Shown here: positions 1-8,714 of the stretch, piece by piece
How the letters are laid out: each line of letters starts with the position of its first letter
Position numbering within the stretch: the stretch's first letter is position 1
NCBI RefSeq assembly: GCF_011927955.1
Contig: NZ_JAATJN010000001.1
Span: forward strand, 3,534,001 to 3,598,000
From: Brevibacterium marinum
Lineage (GTDB): Bacteria; Actinomycetota; Actinomycetes; Actinomycetales; Brevibacteriaceae
DNA length: 64,000 nucleotides
Direction: 5' to 3'
Notes under the pieces: generated by a model
Seen by the model: the letters and a program-made list of their open reading frames with translations, nothing else
Told to the model about the DNA's origin: nothing
The model's database searches: none
Made by a program: the position numbers and the translations under genes

Positions 1-1
1 T

Positions 2-607
2 TCGATCATTCCCGGATACGAAGTGATGACGAGTAACGCAAACGTCGAAGAACCCTCTGATGTGAACGGCTTGCTCCTACGCTCTTCAGGCGGGGCATTC
101 GACGTCACGATGGAGACCATTGGAGCTTCGGCAGTCAGCATGTCCGCTGCCGATACATACGAGGCGATGGCGAGAAGCACCGTCGATGGGACAGCGATGC
201 CATTCGTCAGCGTCCCCTCGTACAACCTCGAACAAGTCGCCATCTATTCAACTAAGGGGCTCAACCTTGGATCTGTTGGAATCCCATATGTCATCAGCGA
301 ACGAGCCTGGGACGGTCTCTCTCCGCAAGAGCAGCAGAAGGTCACAGACGCAGCTGCGAAGGCCCAGCAATCGCTATGCGATGGTCTCAACAAGGAGAAG
401 TCAGAGGCCGAAGCGCTGATGAAAGACGCGGGAGTGACTTTCACGCCGATCGACGGTAACGCCAAGCAGAAGTGGGCACGTGAACTCAGCCGTGCGAAAT
501 CCGATTGGGCAACCAGTCTCGACTCCGCCGGGCTGCCCGGCACCGAAGTCCTCACAGATTTCGAGAAGGCGGTGACGAAGAATGAACGCAATCGAACCGT
601 CTCCTGA
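2..607 (+). CDS. TRAP transporter substrate-binding protein DctP, C-terminal part
   Basis: The frame is open from the first bases of the window, so the gene starts upstream and only its last 200 or so residues are here. The text (RSSGGAFDVT, NLGSVGIPYV, LSPQEQQKVTDAA, ending in a charged helix) is typical of DctP periplasmic-type binding proteins of tripartite TRAP transporters, which bind organic acids outside the membrane and hand them to the DctQM permease. The membrane subunits follow directly, and the stop overlaps the DctQ start by 26 bases, which indicates translational coupling. The ligand cannot be read from this fragment. The family call is firm because of both sequence and context. 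Confidence 0.9.
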   Translation, partial: SIIPGYEVMTSNANVEEPSDVNGLLLRSSGGAFDVTMETIGASAVSMSAADTYEAMARSTVDGTAMPFVSVPSYNLEQVAIYSTKGLNLGSVGIPYVISERAWDGLSPQEQQKVTDAAAKAQQSLCDGLNKEKSEAEALMKDAGVTFTPIDGNAKQKWARELSRAKSDWATSLDSAGLPGTEVLTDFEKAVTKNERNRTVS

Positions 608-1115
608 GGCGACCACTCAGAATTATGGCCGTGTCCACGGCGCAGTCGTTTCCACATCGAAGTGGTGTGCCATGATCGCCTTGGCGCTCATCACGGTGCT
701 CATGCTCGCAGAAGTCGTCCTCCGCTACTTCGCTGGCAGTCCCCTGGGTTGGAACGTCTCGTTCATCGAAAAAGTACTTCTCCCCGGTGTCGTCTTCCTC
801 GGGATGCCGTGGGGATACGCTGCTGGCGCTCACGTCGCAGCAGACATGGTGTACGACAAACTTCCTACCGGGATGCGGGCGGCAGCTCGATGGCTGAGCT
901 TCATCATAGTGCTCGTGGGAGTCGCCGCATTGTTCATCGGAGGACTGATCACGATGCTCGAGGCATTCAAGCACGGAGACATCCCCCCTCCCTTGTCGTC
1001 TCAGTTGCCGATCTATAGCTGGATTTGGCGCTTGTTCCTCCCTGTCGGAAGTCTGTTCACCGCGATCATCATCGTCCTGGAATCCAGGACCTTCCTCAAA
1101 GGCGGTGTCGCCTGA
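582..1115 (+). CDS. TRAP transporter small permease DctQ
   Basis: A 177-residue protein with four hydrophobic segments (about residues 26-48, 62-82, 103-125 and 142-164), the size and topology of DctQ. Motifs such as LRYFAGSPLGW after the first helix and ESRTFLKGG at the end fit the family. DctQ pairs with DctM in a sodium-driven importer fed by DctP. The ATG at 582 lies inside the end of dctP, and its stop TGA shares one base with the ATG of dctM, so the three are one operon. No unusual feature is seen. Confidence 0.93.
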   Translation: MNAIEPSPEATTQNYGRVHGAVVSTSKWCAMIALALITVLMLAEVVLRYFAGSPLGWNVSFIEKVLLPGVVFLGMPWGYAAGAHVAADMVYDKLPTGMRAAARWLSFIIVLVGVAALFIGGLITMLEAFKHGDIPPPLSSQLPIYSWIWRLFLPVGSLFTAIIIVLESRTFLKGGVA

Positions 1116-2407
1116 TGCTAGTACTCACCGTTACAGTCCTACTGCTAGTCCTCATCCTGCTGCGTGTCCCGATCGCTTTCGCGATTCTCATCAGCGGAAT
1201 CATCGGACTTCTCTGCCTTGGCGGGCCGTCCGACATGATCGGCGTCTTGGTGACCATTCCGCAAAGCGCCGTCGGGAACAACTCGCTGGCTGCAATCCCA
1301 CTCTTCATTCTCATGGCACAATTTGTCCTCCACAGCGGCGCGCTGTCCAGTCTGTTCGACTCGGCACGAGTTCTGGTCGGCCGACTGCGCGGCGGGACAG
1401 CACACGCTGCTGTCGGAGCCGGAGCGATCTTCGCCGCAGTTTCAGGATCATCAACCGCCGCGGCCGCAACCCTTGCCCACACGTCCACCGGCGAACTCAT
1501 TCGGCAGGGCTACGACAAGAAGCTCAGCGCAGGAGTCGTGGCCGCAGCAGGAACATTAGCGGCCATGATCCCTCCCAGCGTGCTCCTCATCTTCTACGCC
1601 ATCACCGCAGAAGCCGGAGTAGGACCGACACTCATTGCCGGAATCATCCCGGGCATCCTCGTCGCGCTGGCGCTCATCATCACGATCACCGTGCTGATCA
1701 CTTTCAACGCATCAACAGCACCTCGCGGCGAAGCCAGTTCCGGACAAGAAAAACTACGTAGCCTTACTGGGCTCCTCCCGGTTGCTGGGCTCTTCGTCCT
1801 CGTCGTCGGCCTCGTTTTTTTGGGAGTCACGACCGCCACCGAAGCTGCCGCAGTCGGTTGCCTGGGAGCTCTTGGGCTCATGCTCGGCAAGAAGAAAATC
1901 ACCTGGGCGACCATCACGAAGTCATTTGCTGAGGCACTCAGCTCTTCCATCATGATCCTCACAATCATCATGGCAGCCCATGTCTTCGGTCACTTCATCA
2001 CTGAATCCCAGGTGACCCCTCGGCTGGTCGACGCGCTCTCGGGGCTGCCTGTGGCACCGATCATCATCGTTGCGATTATCGCCGTCGGCTACCTCATTCT
2101 CGGGTTCTTCATGGACCAAATGGCGATCATCGCGCTGACTGTGCCGGTGACATTGCCTGTCGTCACTGCACTCGGATTCGACCCCATCTGGTTCGGCATC
2201 GTCGTCATACTGCTTGCTGAGATCGGACTCATCACTCCCCCGCTCGGGCTCAACGTTTTCGTCGTCGCCCAGGCGTCGAAGATGCCAGTCGAAGACGTCT
2301 TCCGCGGCAGCGTTCCATTCGTCATCGCGATTCTGGCCGTCGCCGTCCTGCTCTTCGCCTTTCCCCAGATCGTCCTCATACTGCCAGAAATGATGGGAAG
2401 ACTATGA
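1115..2407 (+). CDS. TRAP transporter large permease DctM
   Basis: A 430-residue polytopic protein of normal length for DctM, the transport subunit of TRAP systems. Conserved-looking stretches include AAVSGSSTAAAATL near residue 110, AAGTLAAMIPPSVLLIFYA near 150 and GLITPPLGLNVFVV near 375, the last being a hallmark of the DctM/SiaM family. The start was placed at the ATG at 1115, which overlaps the dctQ stop as TGATG; an earlier in-frame start would run back through dctQ. The gene ends in an ATGA overlap with the CoA-transferase gene, which ties that enzyme to the transporter's substrate. Confidence 0.95.
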   Translation: MLVLTVTVLLLVLILLRVPIAFAILISGIIGLLCLGGPSDMIGVLVTIPQSAVGNNSLAAIPLFILMAQFVLHSGALSSLFDSARVLVGRLRGGTAHAAVGAGAIFAAVSGSSTAAAATLAHTSTGELIRQGYDKKLSAGVVAAAGTLAAMIPPSVLLIFYAITAEAGVGPTLIAGIIPGILVALALIITITVLITFNASTAPRGEASSGQEKLRSLTGLLPVAGLFVLVVGLVFLGVTTATEAAAVGCLGALGLMLGKKKITWATITKSFAEALSSSIMILTIIMAAHVFGHFITESQVTPRLVDALSGLPVAPIIIVAIIAVGYLILGFFMDQMAIIALTVPVTLPVVTALGFDPIWFGIVVILLAEIGLITPPLGLNVFVVAQASKMPVEDVFRGSVPFVIAILAVAVLLFAFPQIVLILPEMMGRL

Positions 2408-3591
2408 CACAGTCAGAACCAGAACCGGATACTCAAGTGAATGGACCACTCGACGGATTGATCGTCGTCGAGATCGCCACCGTTATCATGGGACCGTTGG
2501 CCGGACGACTTTTCGCGAAGCTCGGCGCAAAAGTCATCCACGTAGAATCGCCCGGCGGCGACGTCATTCGACGCTCTGGTCAGTCCCGAAACCCCGGAAT
2601 GTCGGGAGCAGCACTCAGCCTCGGAGACGGGAAGAAGAACATCACTCTCGATTTCTCTGATGCGACGGACCAGAACACGCTCAATGAGCTCATCGGCATT
2701 GCCGACATCATCGTCACGAACTACCTTCCACGACAGAGACAGAAGTTCGGCTTCGATTGGGACGCAGTAACGGCGATTAACTCGCAATGCGTTCTCATCA
2801 CGGGCCAAGGATTCGCCTCGAACAGCACCGAAGGCGACCGGCCGGCGTATGACGACATCATCCAAGCGGCGAGTGGGCTAAGCGATGTCTACCGGAAATC
2901 ATTGGGCCGGCCCCAGTACGCTCCCTACGTCGTCGCCGACAAAGTCTGCGCGCTGTCCATGGTTTACTCCGGTCTCGCCGCCATTCATCGACGCCACGTT
3001 ACGGGTCTTGGTCAATGGGTCGATGTCCCTATGTTCGACGTGATGTCGGACTTCAACATGGTCGAACAGCTCAACGACTATTCCTTCGACCCACCGCTGG
3101 GCGATGCTGGCTGGCACCGGACGATTAACCCAGCGCGACGGCCGCACCCCACCACCGACGGTTGGGTCTGCATTCTGCCCTATAACGACAAGCAGTGGCG
3201 TGACTTCTTTACCATCGACAACCCTTCCGCCATTGACGCTGGCGTCCCCTTCGCCACGAATCGCGACCGCAATACCCATGTCGAAGAGACCCAAGCTCTC
3301 ATCGCCGAGTTCGCGGCTCAACGGTCGACGGCTGAAGTGGTCGAGCTCTGCCACGAACACGGAATTCCGGCCCAAGCAGTTACTAGAATCGAAGACCTCG
3401 TCAACGATGAATACCTGAAAGATCGCGGAACGGTGGAACTGGTCGACCACCCCACCGAAGGCCACTATTGGCGCACCACACCAAACGTCGGATTTTCGGA
3501 ATCGCCGATGGTACCGCTTAATCCCGCGTCTCCAGCCGACGGCGACCGGGAAGACATTATGGCCCTCATCGAACAAAGGAGAATAGGTTGA
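2404..3591 (+). CDS. CaiB/BaiF family CoA-transferase
   Basis: A 395-residue member of the class III CoA-transferases (CaiB/BaiF, formyl-CoA transferase type), which move CoA between carboxylic acids. The N-terminal Rossmann part carries VVEIATVIMGPLAGRLFAKLG and VIHVESPGGDVIR. The RPAYDDIIQAASG stretch holds Asp150, aligned by pattern with the catalytic aspartate that forms the mixed anhydride. The ATG overlaps the dctM stop (ATGA), and the gene is followed by an overlapping cupin gene. The natural inference is that the acid imported by the TRAP system is activated to its CoA thioester here. The actual acid cannot be deduced. Confidence 0.93.
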   Translation: MTQSEPEPDTQVNGPLDGLIVVEIATVIMGPLAGRLFAKLGAKVIHVESPGGDVIRRSGQSRNPGMSGAALSLGDGKKNITLDFSDATDQNTLNELIGIADIIVTNYLPRQRQKFGFDWDAVTAINSQCVLITGQGFASNSTEGDRPAYDDIIQAASGLSDVYRKSLGRPQYAPYVVADKVCALSMVYSGLAAIHRRHVTGLGQWVDVPMFDVMSDFNMVEQLNDYSFDPPLGDAGWHRTINPARRPHPTTDGWVCILPYNDKQWRDFFTIDNPSAIDAGVPFATNRDRNTHVEETQALIAEFAAQRSTAEVVELCHEHGIPAQAVTRIEDLVNDEYLKDRGTVELVDHPTEGHYWRTTPNVGFSESPMVPLNPASPADGDREDIMALIEQRRIG

Positions 3592-3962
3592 ACACCAAAC
3601 CATTCAAGCACTACGTCGAGTCGGAGCTCGAGCCCTACACGCCGCCGCGACATACGCTCACGTCAAACCTGAGGCTGTTGCCCGGGGCCGACGCAGACGG
3701 AGCAGTTTCGGTCGTACGCGGAATCATCGAACACGGAGGCTCAGCACTTCCCCACCGACATATGAAGAGCACTCAATTCCTGCACATCCTCTCGGGCCGA
3801 TGTTCCGTCGAGCTCGGTGCCGACATCCTCGAATTGGGCGGGGGCGATTCAGTCTTGATTCCCACGGATGTCGTCCATCACGTCGAGGTCCTCTCGACTG
3901 AACCGCTCGAACTGATCAACGTGTACTACCCAGCTCTCGCAGCCGACGACACCATAGAATAA
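3588..3962 (+). CDS. Small cupin-domain protein
   Basis: A 124-residue single-domain cupin. The first motif, GGSALPHRH, with His56 and His58 and a later His66, and the second motif, GDSVLIPTDVVHHV, supply a likely metal site. The start is a TTG at 3588 that overlaps the preceding stop as TTGA. An AAAGGAG Shine-Dalgarno sequence just upstream supports this choice. Stand-alone cupins in catabolic operons serve as dioxygenases, isomerases or ligand-binding accessory proteins, so the function here is open. It is translationally coupled to the CoA-transferase and probably handles the same compound or its breakdown product. Confidence 0.85.
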   Translation: MNTKPFKHYVESELEPYTPPRHTLTSNLRLLPGADADGAVSVVRGIIEHGGSALPHRHMKSTQFLHILSGRCSVELGADILELGGGDSVLIPTDVVHHVEVLSTEPLELINVYYPALAADDTIE

Positions 3963-3997
3963 GCAGGAACCGACGATGTGCATCACGTCGCGTCATC

Positions 3998-4003
3998 TAG
4001 GCT
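3998..4003 (+). promoter_or_regulatory. Likely -10 box of a leaderless IclR-family gene
   Basis: TAGGCT lies six bases before the ATG at 4010, which would place the transcription start on the start codon. No Shine-Dalgarno sequence is present. No convincing -35 box is seen. Confidence 0.5.
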
Positions 4004-4009
4004 AGCGGC

Positions 4010-4729
4010 ATGGTTGAAAAGCACCGGACGGTCAGCCGCATCGTCGGCATCCTCGAATACGTCGTGCACTCCCCGAACGGGGCTACTCTTGCTGAAATCG
4101 CTGGCTATCTGGACGCACCCAAATCGTCCGTCTACGGTTTCGTCCGCGGCCTCGAGGCCGAGGGGTATTTGAAAGAGGGCGAAGCAGGTCGCTTCGTCTT
4201 CGGCCTGGGCGCTCATACACTGTTGGCTTCTCAGGCGACATCCCTTGTCGAACTCGCAGCACCAGTGATGAACACCCTTGGACAGAAGCTAGGCGAGACC
4301 GTCACCCTTGCTGTATTCCTCGACCACGAGCTGACGTATGTCCACTCGGTTCCGTCGAACCAGCGCATTGGCTACAACCCGGAGATGCACACTCGCCGAC
4401 CATTGTGGCCCACAAGCGCTGGCAAAATTCTGCTGGCCGCTAACGACGATCCCGATCTCAAGTCACGTGTCATGAATTCGGAAGATTTGGAAGAGGCGTT
4501 CTTTGACGCCGAGATCGAATCAGTACGACGCAATGGTTACGGACTCAACCTCGGCGAAACGGTCGCTGATGTATCTGCGTTTGCTGTCGGACTCAAGATA
4601 GCCTCATCGCTGGCAGCTGCTATCACGGTCGGCGGACCGAATGTTCGCATGAGGCCACATATTGAAGAAGTGGTAGCGATCACACGATCCGTGATCGGTG
4701 ATAGCGGCCTCGACGTCTGGAACTTCTAA
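4010..4729 (+). CDS. IclR-family transcriptional regulator
   Basis: A 239-residue protein with the two IclR domains: an N-terminal winged helix (about residues 5-68, with TLAEIAGYLDAPKSSVYGFV as the recognition region) and a C-terminal effector-binding domain (about 85-235, with HTRRPLWPTSAGKILLA, the family's hallmark around the ligand pocket). IclR proteins usually control nearby catabolic genes in response to a small acid or aromatic. The gene follows the TRAP/CoA-transferase/cupin operon on the same strand after a 47-base gap, so it is the probable regulator of that operon. It probably has its own leaderless promoter (TAGGCT box). Confidence 0.93.
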   Translation: MVEKHRTVSRIVGILEYVVHSPNGATLAEIAGYLDAPKSSVYGFVRGLEAEGYLKEGEAGRFVFGLGAHTLLASQATSLVELAAPVMNTLGQKLGETVTLAVFLDHELTYVHSVPSNQRIGYNPEMHTRRPLWPTSAGKILLAANDDPDLKSRVMNSEDLEEAFFDAEIESVRRNGYGLNLGETVADVSAFAVGLKIASSLAAAITVGGPNVRMRPHIEEVVAITRSVIGDSGLDVWNF

Positions 4730-4933
4730 CAGGCCGTGAGAAGTCGGGTAATTGACAGTCACACCAGGCTGATGAGTTACTACCCTGTTCAGTCTTGAAT
4801 GCCTTTCACCCACTGTGATCCGCACTGATGACAGACAGCGGCGGTCATCAGGACTTGCAATTAGACGGCGATGGCCCGATCGAACAAGTTCTGGCCTAAG
4901 AGCAGAGGAGGCTGATATCCATGTCGGGGGACC

Positions 4934-5104
4934 GTGGAAATTGCCGGTGGAAGGGGCGTAGATGAGACTGCAGCCGAGGGGTTCGGCTTGCATCAGTTGC
5001 AAGCTCTTGCTGGCTCGAAGCAGAATTCTTCGCCGTGGGACAAGCCCAATGTAGTCGCGTACACGAGACCACCACAGATACTTCCGGCAGGCACAGCCAG
5101 ATGA
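4934..5104 (+). other. Short open frame in a 397-base gap, possible gene remnant
   Basis: The stretch 4730-5126 holds no convincing gene. One frame from a GTG at 4934 reads about 56 codons (EIAGGRGVDETAAEGFGLHQ, later AYTRPPQILPAG) and is protein-like but lacks a good ribosome-binding site and is stopped on both sides. It could be the tail of a decayed gene or chance. No hairpin of terminator strength was found here between the convergent IclR and amidohydrolase genes. Confidence 0.2.
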
Positions 5105-5126
5105 TTTGCCAGCGTGGTCGATCTGG

Positions 5127-6674
5127 TCATTTCTCTGCTTCGCCCCCGTATACCGGTCGACCCGGCAGAGACTCCGGCAGAAGCCGTCGTTCGGCGACTA
5201 CCGACCTACCTGCTACATAGAGATATTCGACGCCAGCCGAAGGGTGCAGGTGCTGGTAGTCGCCGCCGGGAGCAATGGTCTCGGGGTCGAACACACAGAT
5301 GTCGGCGTCTGCTCCCACTTGCAACCTCCCCTTTCGACGCATTCCCGGCGCAGCCTCGGCGAGGATATTCGCAGGGATCAGCGTACACCGGCGAATCGCC
5401 TCGGTCAGAGTGAGAACCTGAGCATCCCGGACCAGCCAACTGAAGACAGTGGCGAAGCAACCAGAACTACGCGGGTGGGCGATCAACCCATTCGGCAACG
5501 GCCAGACATCTCCTGCGATAGCCTCCTCTGCCGCTTTTCGATGCTCTTCGTCACCGTTGGACGTCACCGCGATCGCATCGGATGCCATAGCAGCGTCCGG
5601 GTAAGTCAGCGCTTCGAACAGAAGATCCTTCTGGTGGGCGTCTGTCAGGTCGAAGCTTTCGAGGATGCAGATTCCGCCAGGATCCACAGCACGAATTTCA
5701 TCAAGACGCTCGGCAGAGGCCACCCGCTCACCGGTGGCCAGGTAGATGATCGATTGTGGCGACATGTTGTTCGCCGCCAGTTGTTGCGGGTCTAAGAACG
5801 ACGCGCCGATCACCGTCGATCCCGCCCCGTAGGGATAGGCTTCCGTGGTGATCGCCACTCCCCTGGCTTGGGCTTCTCGCATCTCCTCAACGACCGATCC
5901 AATCCTTTGGCCCGAGGTCGAGTTCATATGACACAGATGGATTGGAGCATCGAAACGCTCTGCGACATCGATCAGCTCCCTCACCGCGTCGAACGCTCCT
6001 CCATGATCAACATCGGCCATCGAGCGCGAATGGACGAAGAGCGGTTGCCTGAATTCGGCGGCAAGCTGAGCGAGGCCGTCAAGTTCTGATTGCGTGAATC
6101 CGGGTGCGTAGCCGGCCAGCACACCGACGCCGATCGCACCTGCTTCGATCTGCTCACGCACCAGCGTCAGGATTCGGTCGACTTCTGAGTCGTCGGCGGC
6201 GTCACGCCAACGAGGCCCATCTTGACACTTCTCGAACGTGCTCATTCCCAGTCGGTCGGTTGGGTCGTTGAGGGGATCGGCAGCGGGAACGTCATCGAGC
6301 ACGCTCATTCGGGCGTGGACCCAGCCTGCAGAATACCCGAAGTTCAGAGGTCTGCCTTCAGCCGCTGCAGCCTCGTAATAGTCAGCAACGGGCATCGCAC
6401 CGGCTTCAAGCTCGAGCGTGGACGTCACCCCGTCGAGTGCCTGGAGTCGATGCCCGGGAAGATTCTGGGCATGACTGTGCAGGTCGATGAAGCCAGGTGC
6501 GACGACCAGCCCGGAGACATCGACGATCTCACGGGAATTGGGGGCGTCGTTGCCGATGGACACGATGCTTCCGTCACGTATGCCGACATCGGCGATCTCA
6601 TCGAATCCAGTTTCTGGATCGATGACACGACCGCCAGTCAACACCACATCGCAGTCTCGTCCCGCTACCATCAT
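5127..6674 (-). CDS. Amidohydrolase, N-acyl-D-amino-acid deacylase type
   Basis: A 515-residue metal-dependent amidohydrolase. The N-terminal beta-sandwich (DCDVVLTGGRVIDPETGFDE) leads into the barrel with the metal motif GFIDLHSHAQ (His66, His68). Later come LFVHSRSM, IHLCHMNSTSGQ and AMASDAIAV, the usual His, His and Asp ligands. The C-terminal KGRLQVGADADICVFDPE is standard for the D-aminoacylase/urease superfamily. The cysteine-containing NCG stretch of classical D-aminoacylases is replaced by LELEAGAMPV, so an N-acyl-D-glutamate deacylase-like or related activity is more likely. Two adjacent ATGs (6674, 6671) could start it; 6674 gives an ATGA overlap with the symporter, 6671 a better distance to AAGGAG. 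Confidence 0.88.
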   Translation of the reverse strand: MMVAGRDCDVVLTGGRVIDPETGFDEIADVGIRDGSIVSIGNDAPNSREIVDVSGLVVAPGFIDLHSHAQNLPGHRLQALDGVTSTLELEAGAMPVADYYEAAAAEGRPLNFGYSAGWVHARMSVLDDVPAADPLNDPTDRLGMSTFEKCQDGPRWRDAADDSEVDRILTLVREQIEAGAIGVGVLAGYAPGFTQSELDGLAQLAAEFRQPLFVHSRSMADVDHGGAFDAVRELIDVAERFDAPIHLCHMNSTSGQRIGSVVEEMREAQARGVAITTEAYPYGAGSTVIGASFLDPQQLAANNMSPQSIIYLATGERVASAERLDEIRAVDPGGICILESFDLTDAHQKDLLFEALTYPDAAMASDAIAVTSNGDEEHRKAAEEAIAGDVWPLPNGLIAHPRSSGCFATVFSWLVRDAQVLTLTEAIRRCTLIPANILAEAAPGMRRKGRLQVGADADICVFDPETIAPGGDYQHLHPSAGVEYLYVAGRSVVAERRLLPESLPGRPVYGGEAEK

Positions 6675-8173
6675 TCTCCTTCGTGATTGGCTTCGAGGTT
6701 CTGAATCTCCCTGTAGGTGCCCCAGAACTTGATCAGCGTCTCTCGCGCGGGCGGTGGCGTGACCAGGCTGACGACGACGTAGGTCACGGCTGCGACGAGG
6801 ATCGCCGTGACTACCGGCTGGAATCCGAAGCCCAGCCCAGGAAGCCATTGCTCTCCGATGATGTACCACACAAGTCCGCTGACCATTGAGACCGCAGCTC
6901 CGGAGCCATTCCCGCGCGACCAGTACAGTCCGCCGATCAACGGGACGAAGAACGTAGCGCCCAGTCCAGAAATCGCAAAGATGACGATGAGCTCCAACGC
7001 CGGCGGAGGTTTGAGTGCAATGAGCAAGACGATGAATCCGATGATGAGGCTGACGACCATGCTCAATCGTGCCCGCGATGAGTCTCCGAGCTTGGTGTTG
7101 AAGAAGTTGTTGTAGACGTCGCGGACGACGGCACCGGAGACGATGAGCAGCATTGAGGACACCGTCGACATGATCGCCGCCAGCGGAGCAGCGAACAGTG
7201 CGCCCCCGAGCGGACCGGGCATGGTCGTCGAGATGAGAGTCGGGATCGCCAGATCTGGATTGTCCAGACTGGCGTCGATGAGGCGAGCAACGACACCCAT
7301 GACAGCGAACCCCAGAGAGAATACGGCCATGACCAGAGGACTCCAGATCATAGTCCGGTGCGCCGTGACGGAATCTCGATACGACATCGCGCGGACAGCC
7401 GTATGCGGCATCGCCACGATGAGCAGACCGAAGATGACTGAGTAGGACACGAAATTCGCCGGTGTGGCGTCAATGCCACCTGGCAACGTGACAAGGTCAG
7501 GAAAGCGAACCGCGAACTCGTGATCCAGGGGAGTCGGTGTGCCCAGATACATGAAGACCCCGAACCAGAGCACGATGCTGCCGACGAACATGATGATGCC
7601 CTGAGCGGTGTCATTGATCGAAGCCCCCATGAAACCACCGAAAGCCGTGTACAGGGCCACTATCGCGGCGAAGACCCAGACGAGGGTGGAATACGAAACG
7701 CCGGTCACTGAGTTGAGAATATGTGCGCCACCCGCATATTGCGCGACCATATAAGCCGTTAAGAAGATGATGATGCCGACAGCCGCAACAATGACGACGA
7801 ACTTGTTGGTGTATCGCTCTTTGAAGAAGTCGATGAACGTATAAAAGTTCAGCTTCCGCGCCAGGATCGCGTATTTCTTTCCGAGCAGGCCGACCGTCAG
7901 CAGAGCCGTCGGGGTCTGAAACAGTCCCATGAGAACCCAACTGAGCCCACTGTCATAACCGAGCCCGGGGCCTCCGATGAAGGTTCCGGCGCTGGCCGCC
8001 GAAGCAAGGATGGTGAAGATGAGAACAAATGGACCGAGGCGGCGGCCGCCGACAAAGTAGTTTTCGGTCTTCTTGCCCGTGGCCGAACGCTTCTGATCAA
8101 GAGCCGCCCAAACACCGATACCAGCGATCAAGAGCAGATAGAGGATGATCGGCAACAGCTGCGAGAGGTTCAT
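6671..8173 (-). CDS. Sodium:solute symporter (SSS/PanF-type)
   Basis: A 500-residue protein with about 13 hydrophobic segments, the size and layout of the solute:sodium symporter family (PanF, PutP, YhjB). Family-like text includes ENYFVGGRRLGPFVLIFTILASAASAGTFIGG-type residues in helices 2-3 and GGFMGASINDTAQGIIM in the middle, matching the TDxxQ region. It sits between a YhdT-like partner gene and an amidohydrolase, with ATGA overlaps on both sides. The likely job is import of an N-acylated amino acid or similar compound that the downstream enzyme then hydrolyses. PanF itself takes up pantothenate, but the context argues for another ligand. Confidence 0.92.
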   Translation of the reverse strand: MNLSQLLPIILYLLLIAGIGVWAALDQKRSATGKKTENYFVGGRRLGPFVLIFTILASAASAGTFIGGPGLGYDSGLSWVLMGLFQTPTALLTVGLLGKKYAILARKLNFYTFIDFFKERYTNKFVVIVAAVGIIIFLTAYMVAQYAGGAHILNSVTGVSYSTLVWVFAAIVALYTAFGGFMGASINDTAQGIIMFVGSIVLWFGVFMYLGTPTPLDHEFAVRFPDLVTLPGGIDATPANFVSYSVIFGLLIVAMPHTAVRAMSYRDSVTAHRTMIWSPLVMAVFSLGFAVMGVVARLIDASLDNPDLAIPTLISTTMPGPLGGALFAAPLAAIMSTVSSMLLIVSGAVVRDVYNNFFNTKLGDSSRARLSMVVSLIIGFIVLLIALKPPPALELIVIFAISGLGATFFVPLIGGLYWSRGNGSGAAVSMVSGLVWYIIGEQWLPGLGFGFQPVVTAILVAAVTYVVVSLVTPPPARETLIKFWGTYREIQNLEANHEGE

Positions 8174-8490
8174 CCTCGACCGCCCTGTGACTCACCCACG
8201 TTGTCTGCACCTGGTTCTTCGGCATCAAGAGAATAGTCGCGGTAGAAGAAACGAACGAGGAAGTACGGAAGGATGCAGAGGATGACGAGGACGACCCCGG
8301 CAGAATAGAAGAACCAGGCTGGGAACCCGAGGATGAAATCTATATCTTCGGCAGGCTTGTTCAGCCCCAAGCCGAGTGCCACCACAGAGGTGAGTACGAG
8401 GTAGACGACCCAGTACAGAAACGCGACGAGTGCTTCCTTGTTCGCCTGTCGGTACCGCCGGTCGACTTCAAACGTGAATTTTCCGCTCAC
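8170..8490 (-). CDS. YhdT-like (DUF997) small membrane protein
   Basis: A 106-residue protein with two transmembrane helices (about residues 20-41 and 60-83). RYRQANKEALVAFLYWVVY, GFPAWFF and VRFFYRDYSLD match the YhdT/DUF997 family, small proteins encoded before PanF-type symporters in many bacteria and thought to be accessory subunits. The GTG at 8490 was chosen because the residues upstream are not protein-like and GGGA lies about seven bases before it. The stop overlaps the symporter ATG (ATGA), so this is the first gene of the symporter-amidohydrolase operon. Confidence 0.8.
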   Translation of the reverse strand: MSGKFTFEVDRRYRQANKEALVAFLYWVVYLVLTSVVALGLGLNKPAEDIDFILGFPAWFFYSAGVVLVILCILPYFLVRFFYRDYSLDAEEPGADNVGESQGGRG

Positions 8491-8714
8491 CGTGCTGTCC
8501 CATCGTCGTTGATATCTACAGCCTGCCGAGCGCCGGAGAGCGATCGACACAAGCGACGTTACCCCACAGTGAAAAATCCGAATAGTGATTGTTCCAGTCT
8601 TCTTCGGCCCTGTTCCGGTGAAGGCGTGCCAACAGACGTCTGAGCACAGCACACGAGCGCCGATAGCAGACGCGCGGGTTCGCGTCCCGGGGCCGGCCCG
8701 GGCAAGATGGTGAC

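Noticed and set aside
4604..5002. Minus-strand gene after the IclR gene
   Set aside because: It is partly antisense to the regulator, has no ribosome site and no protein-like motifs.
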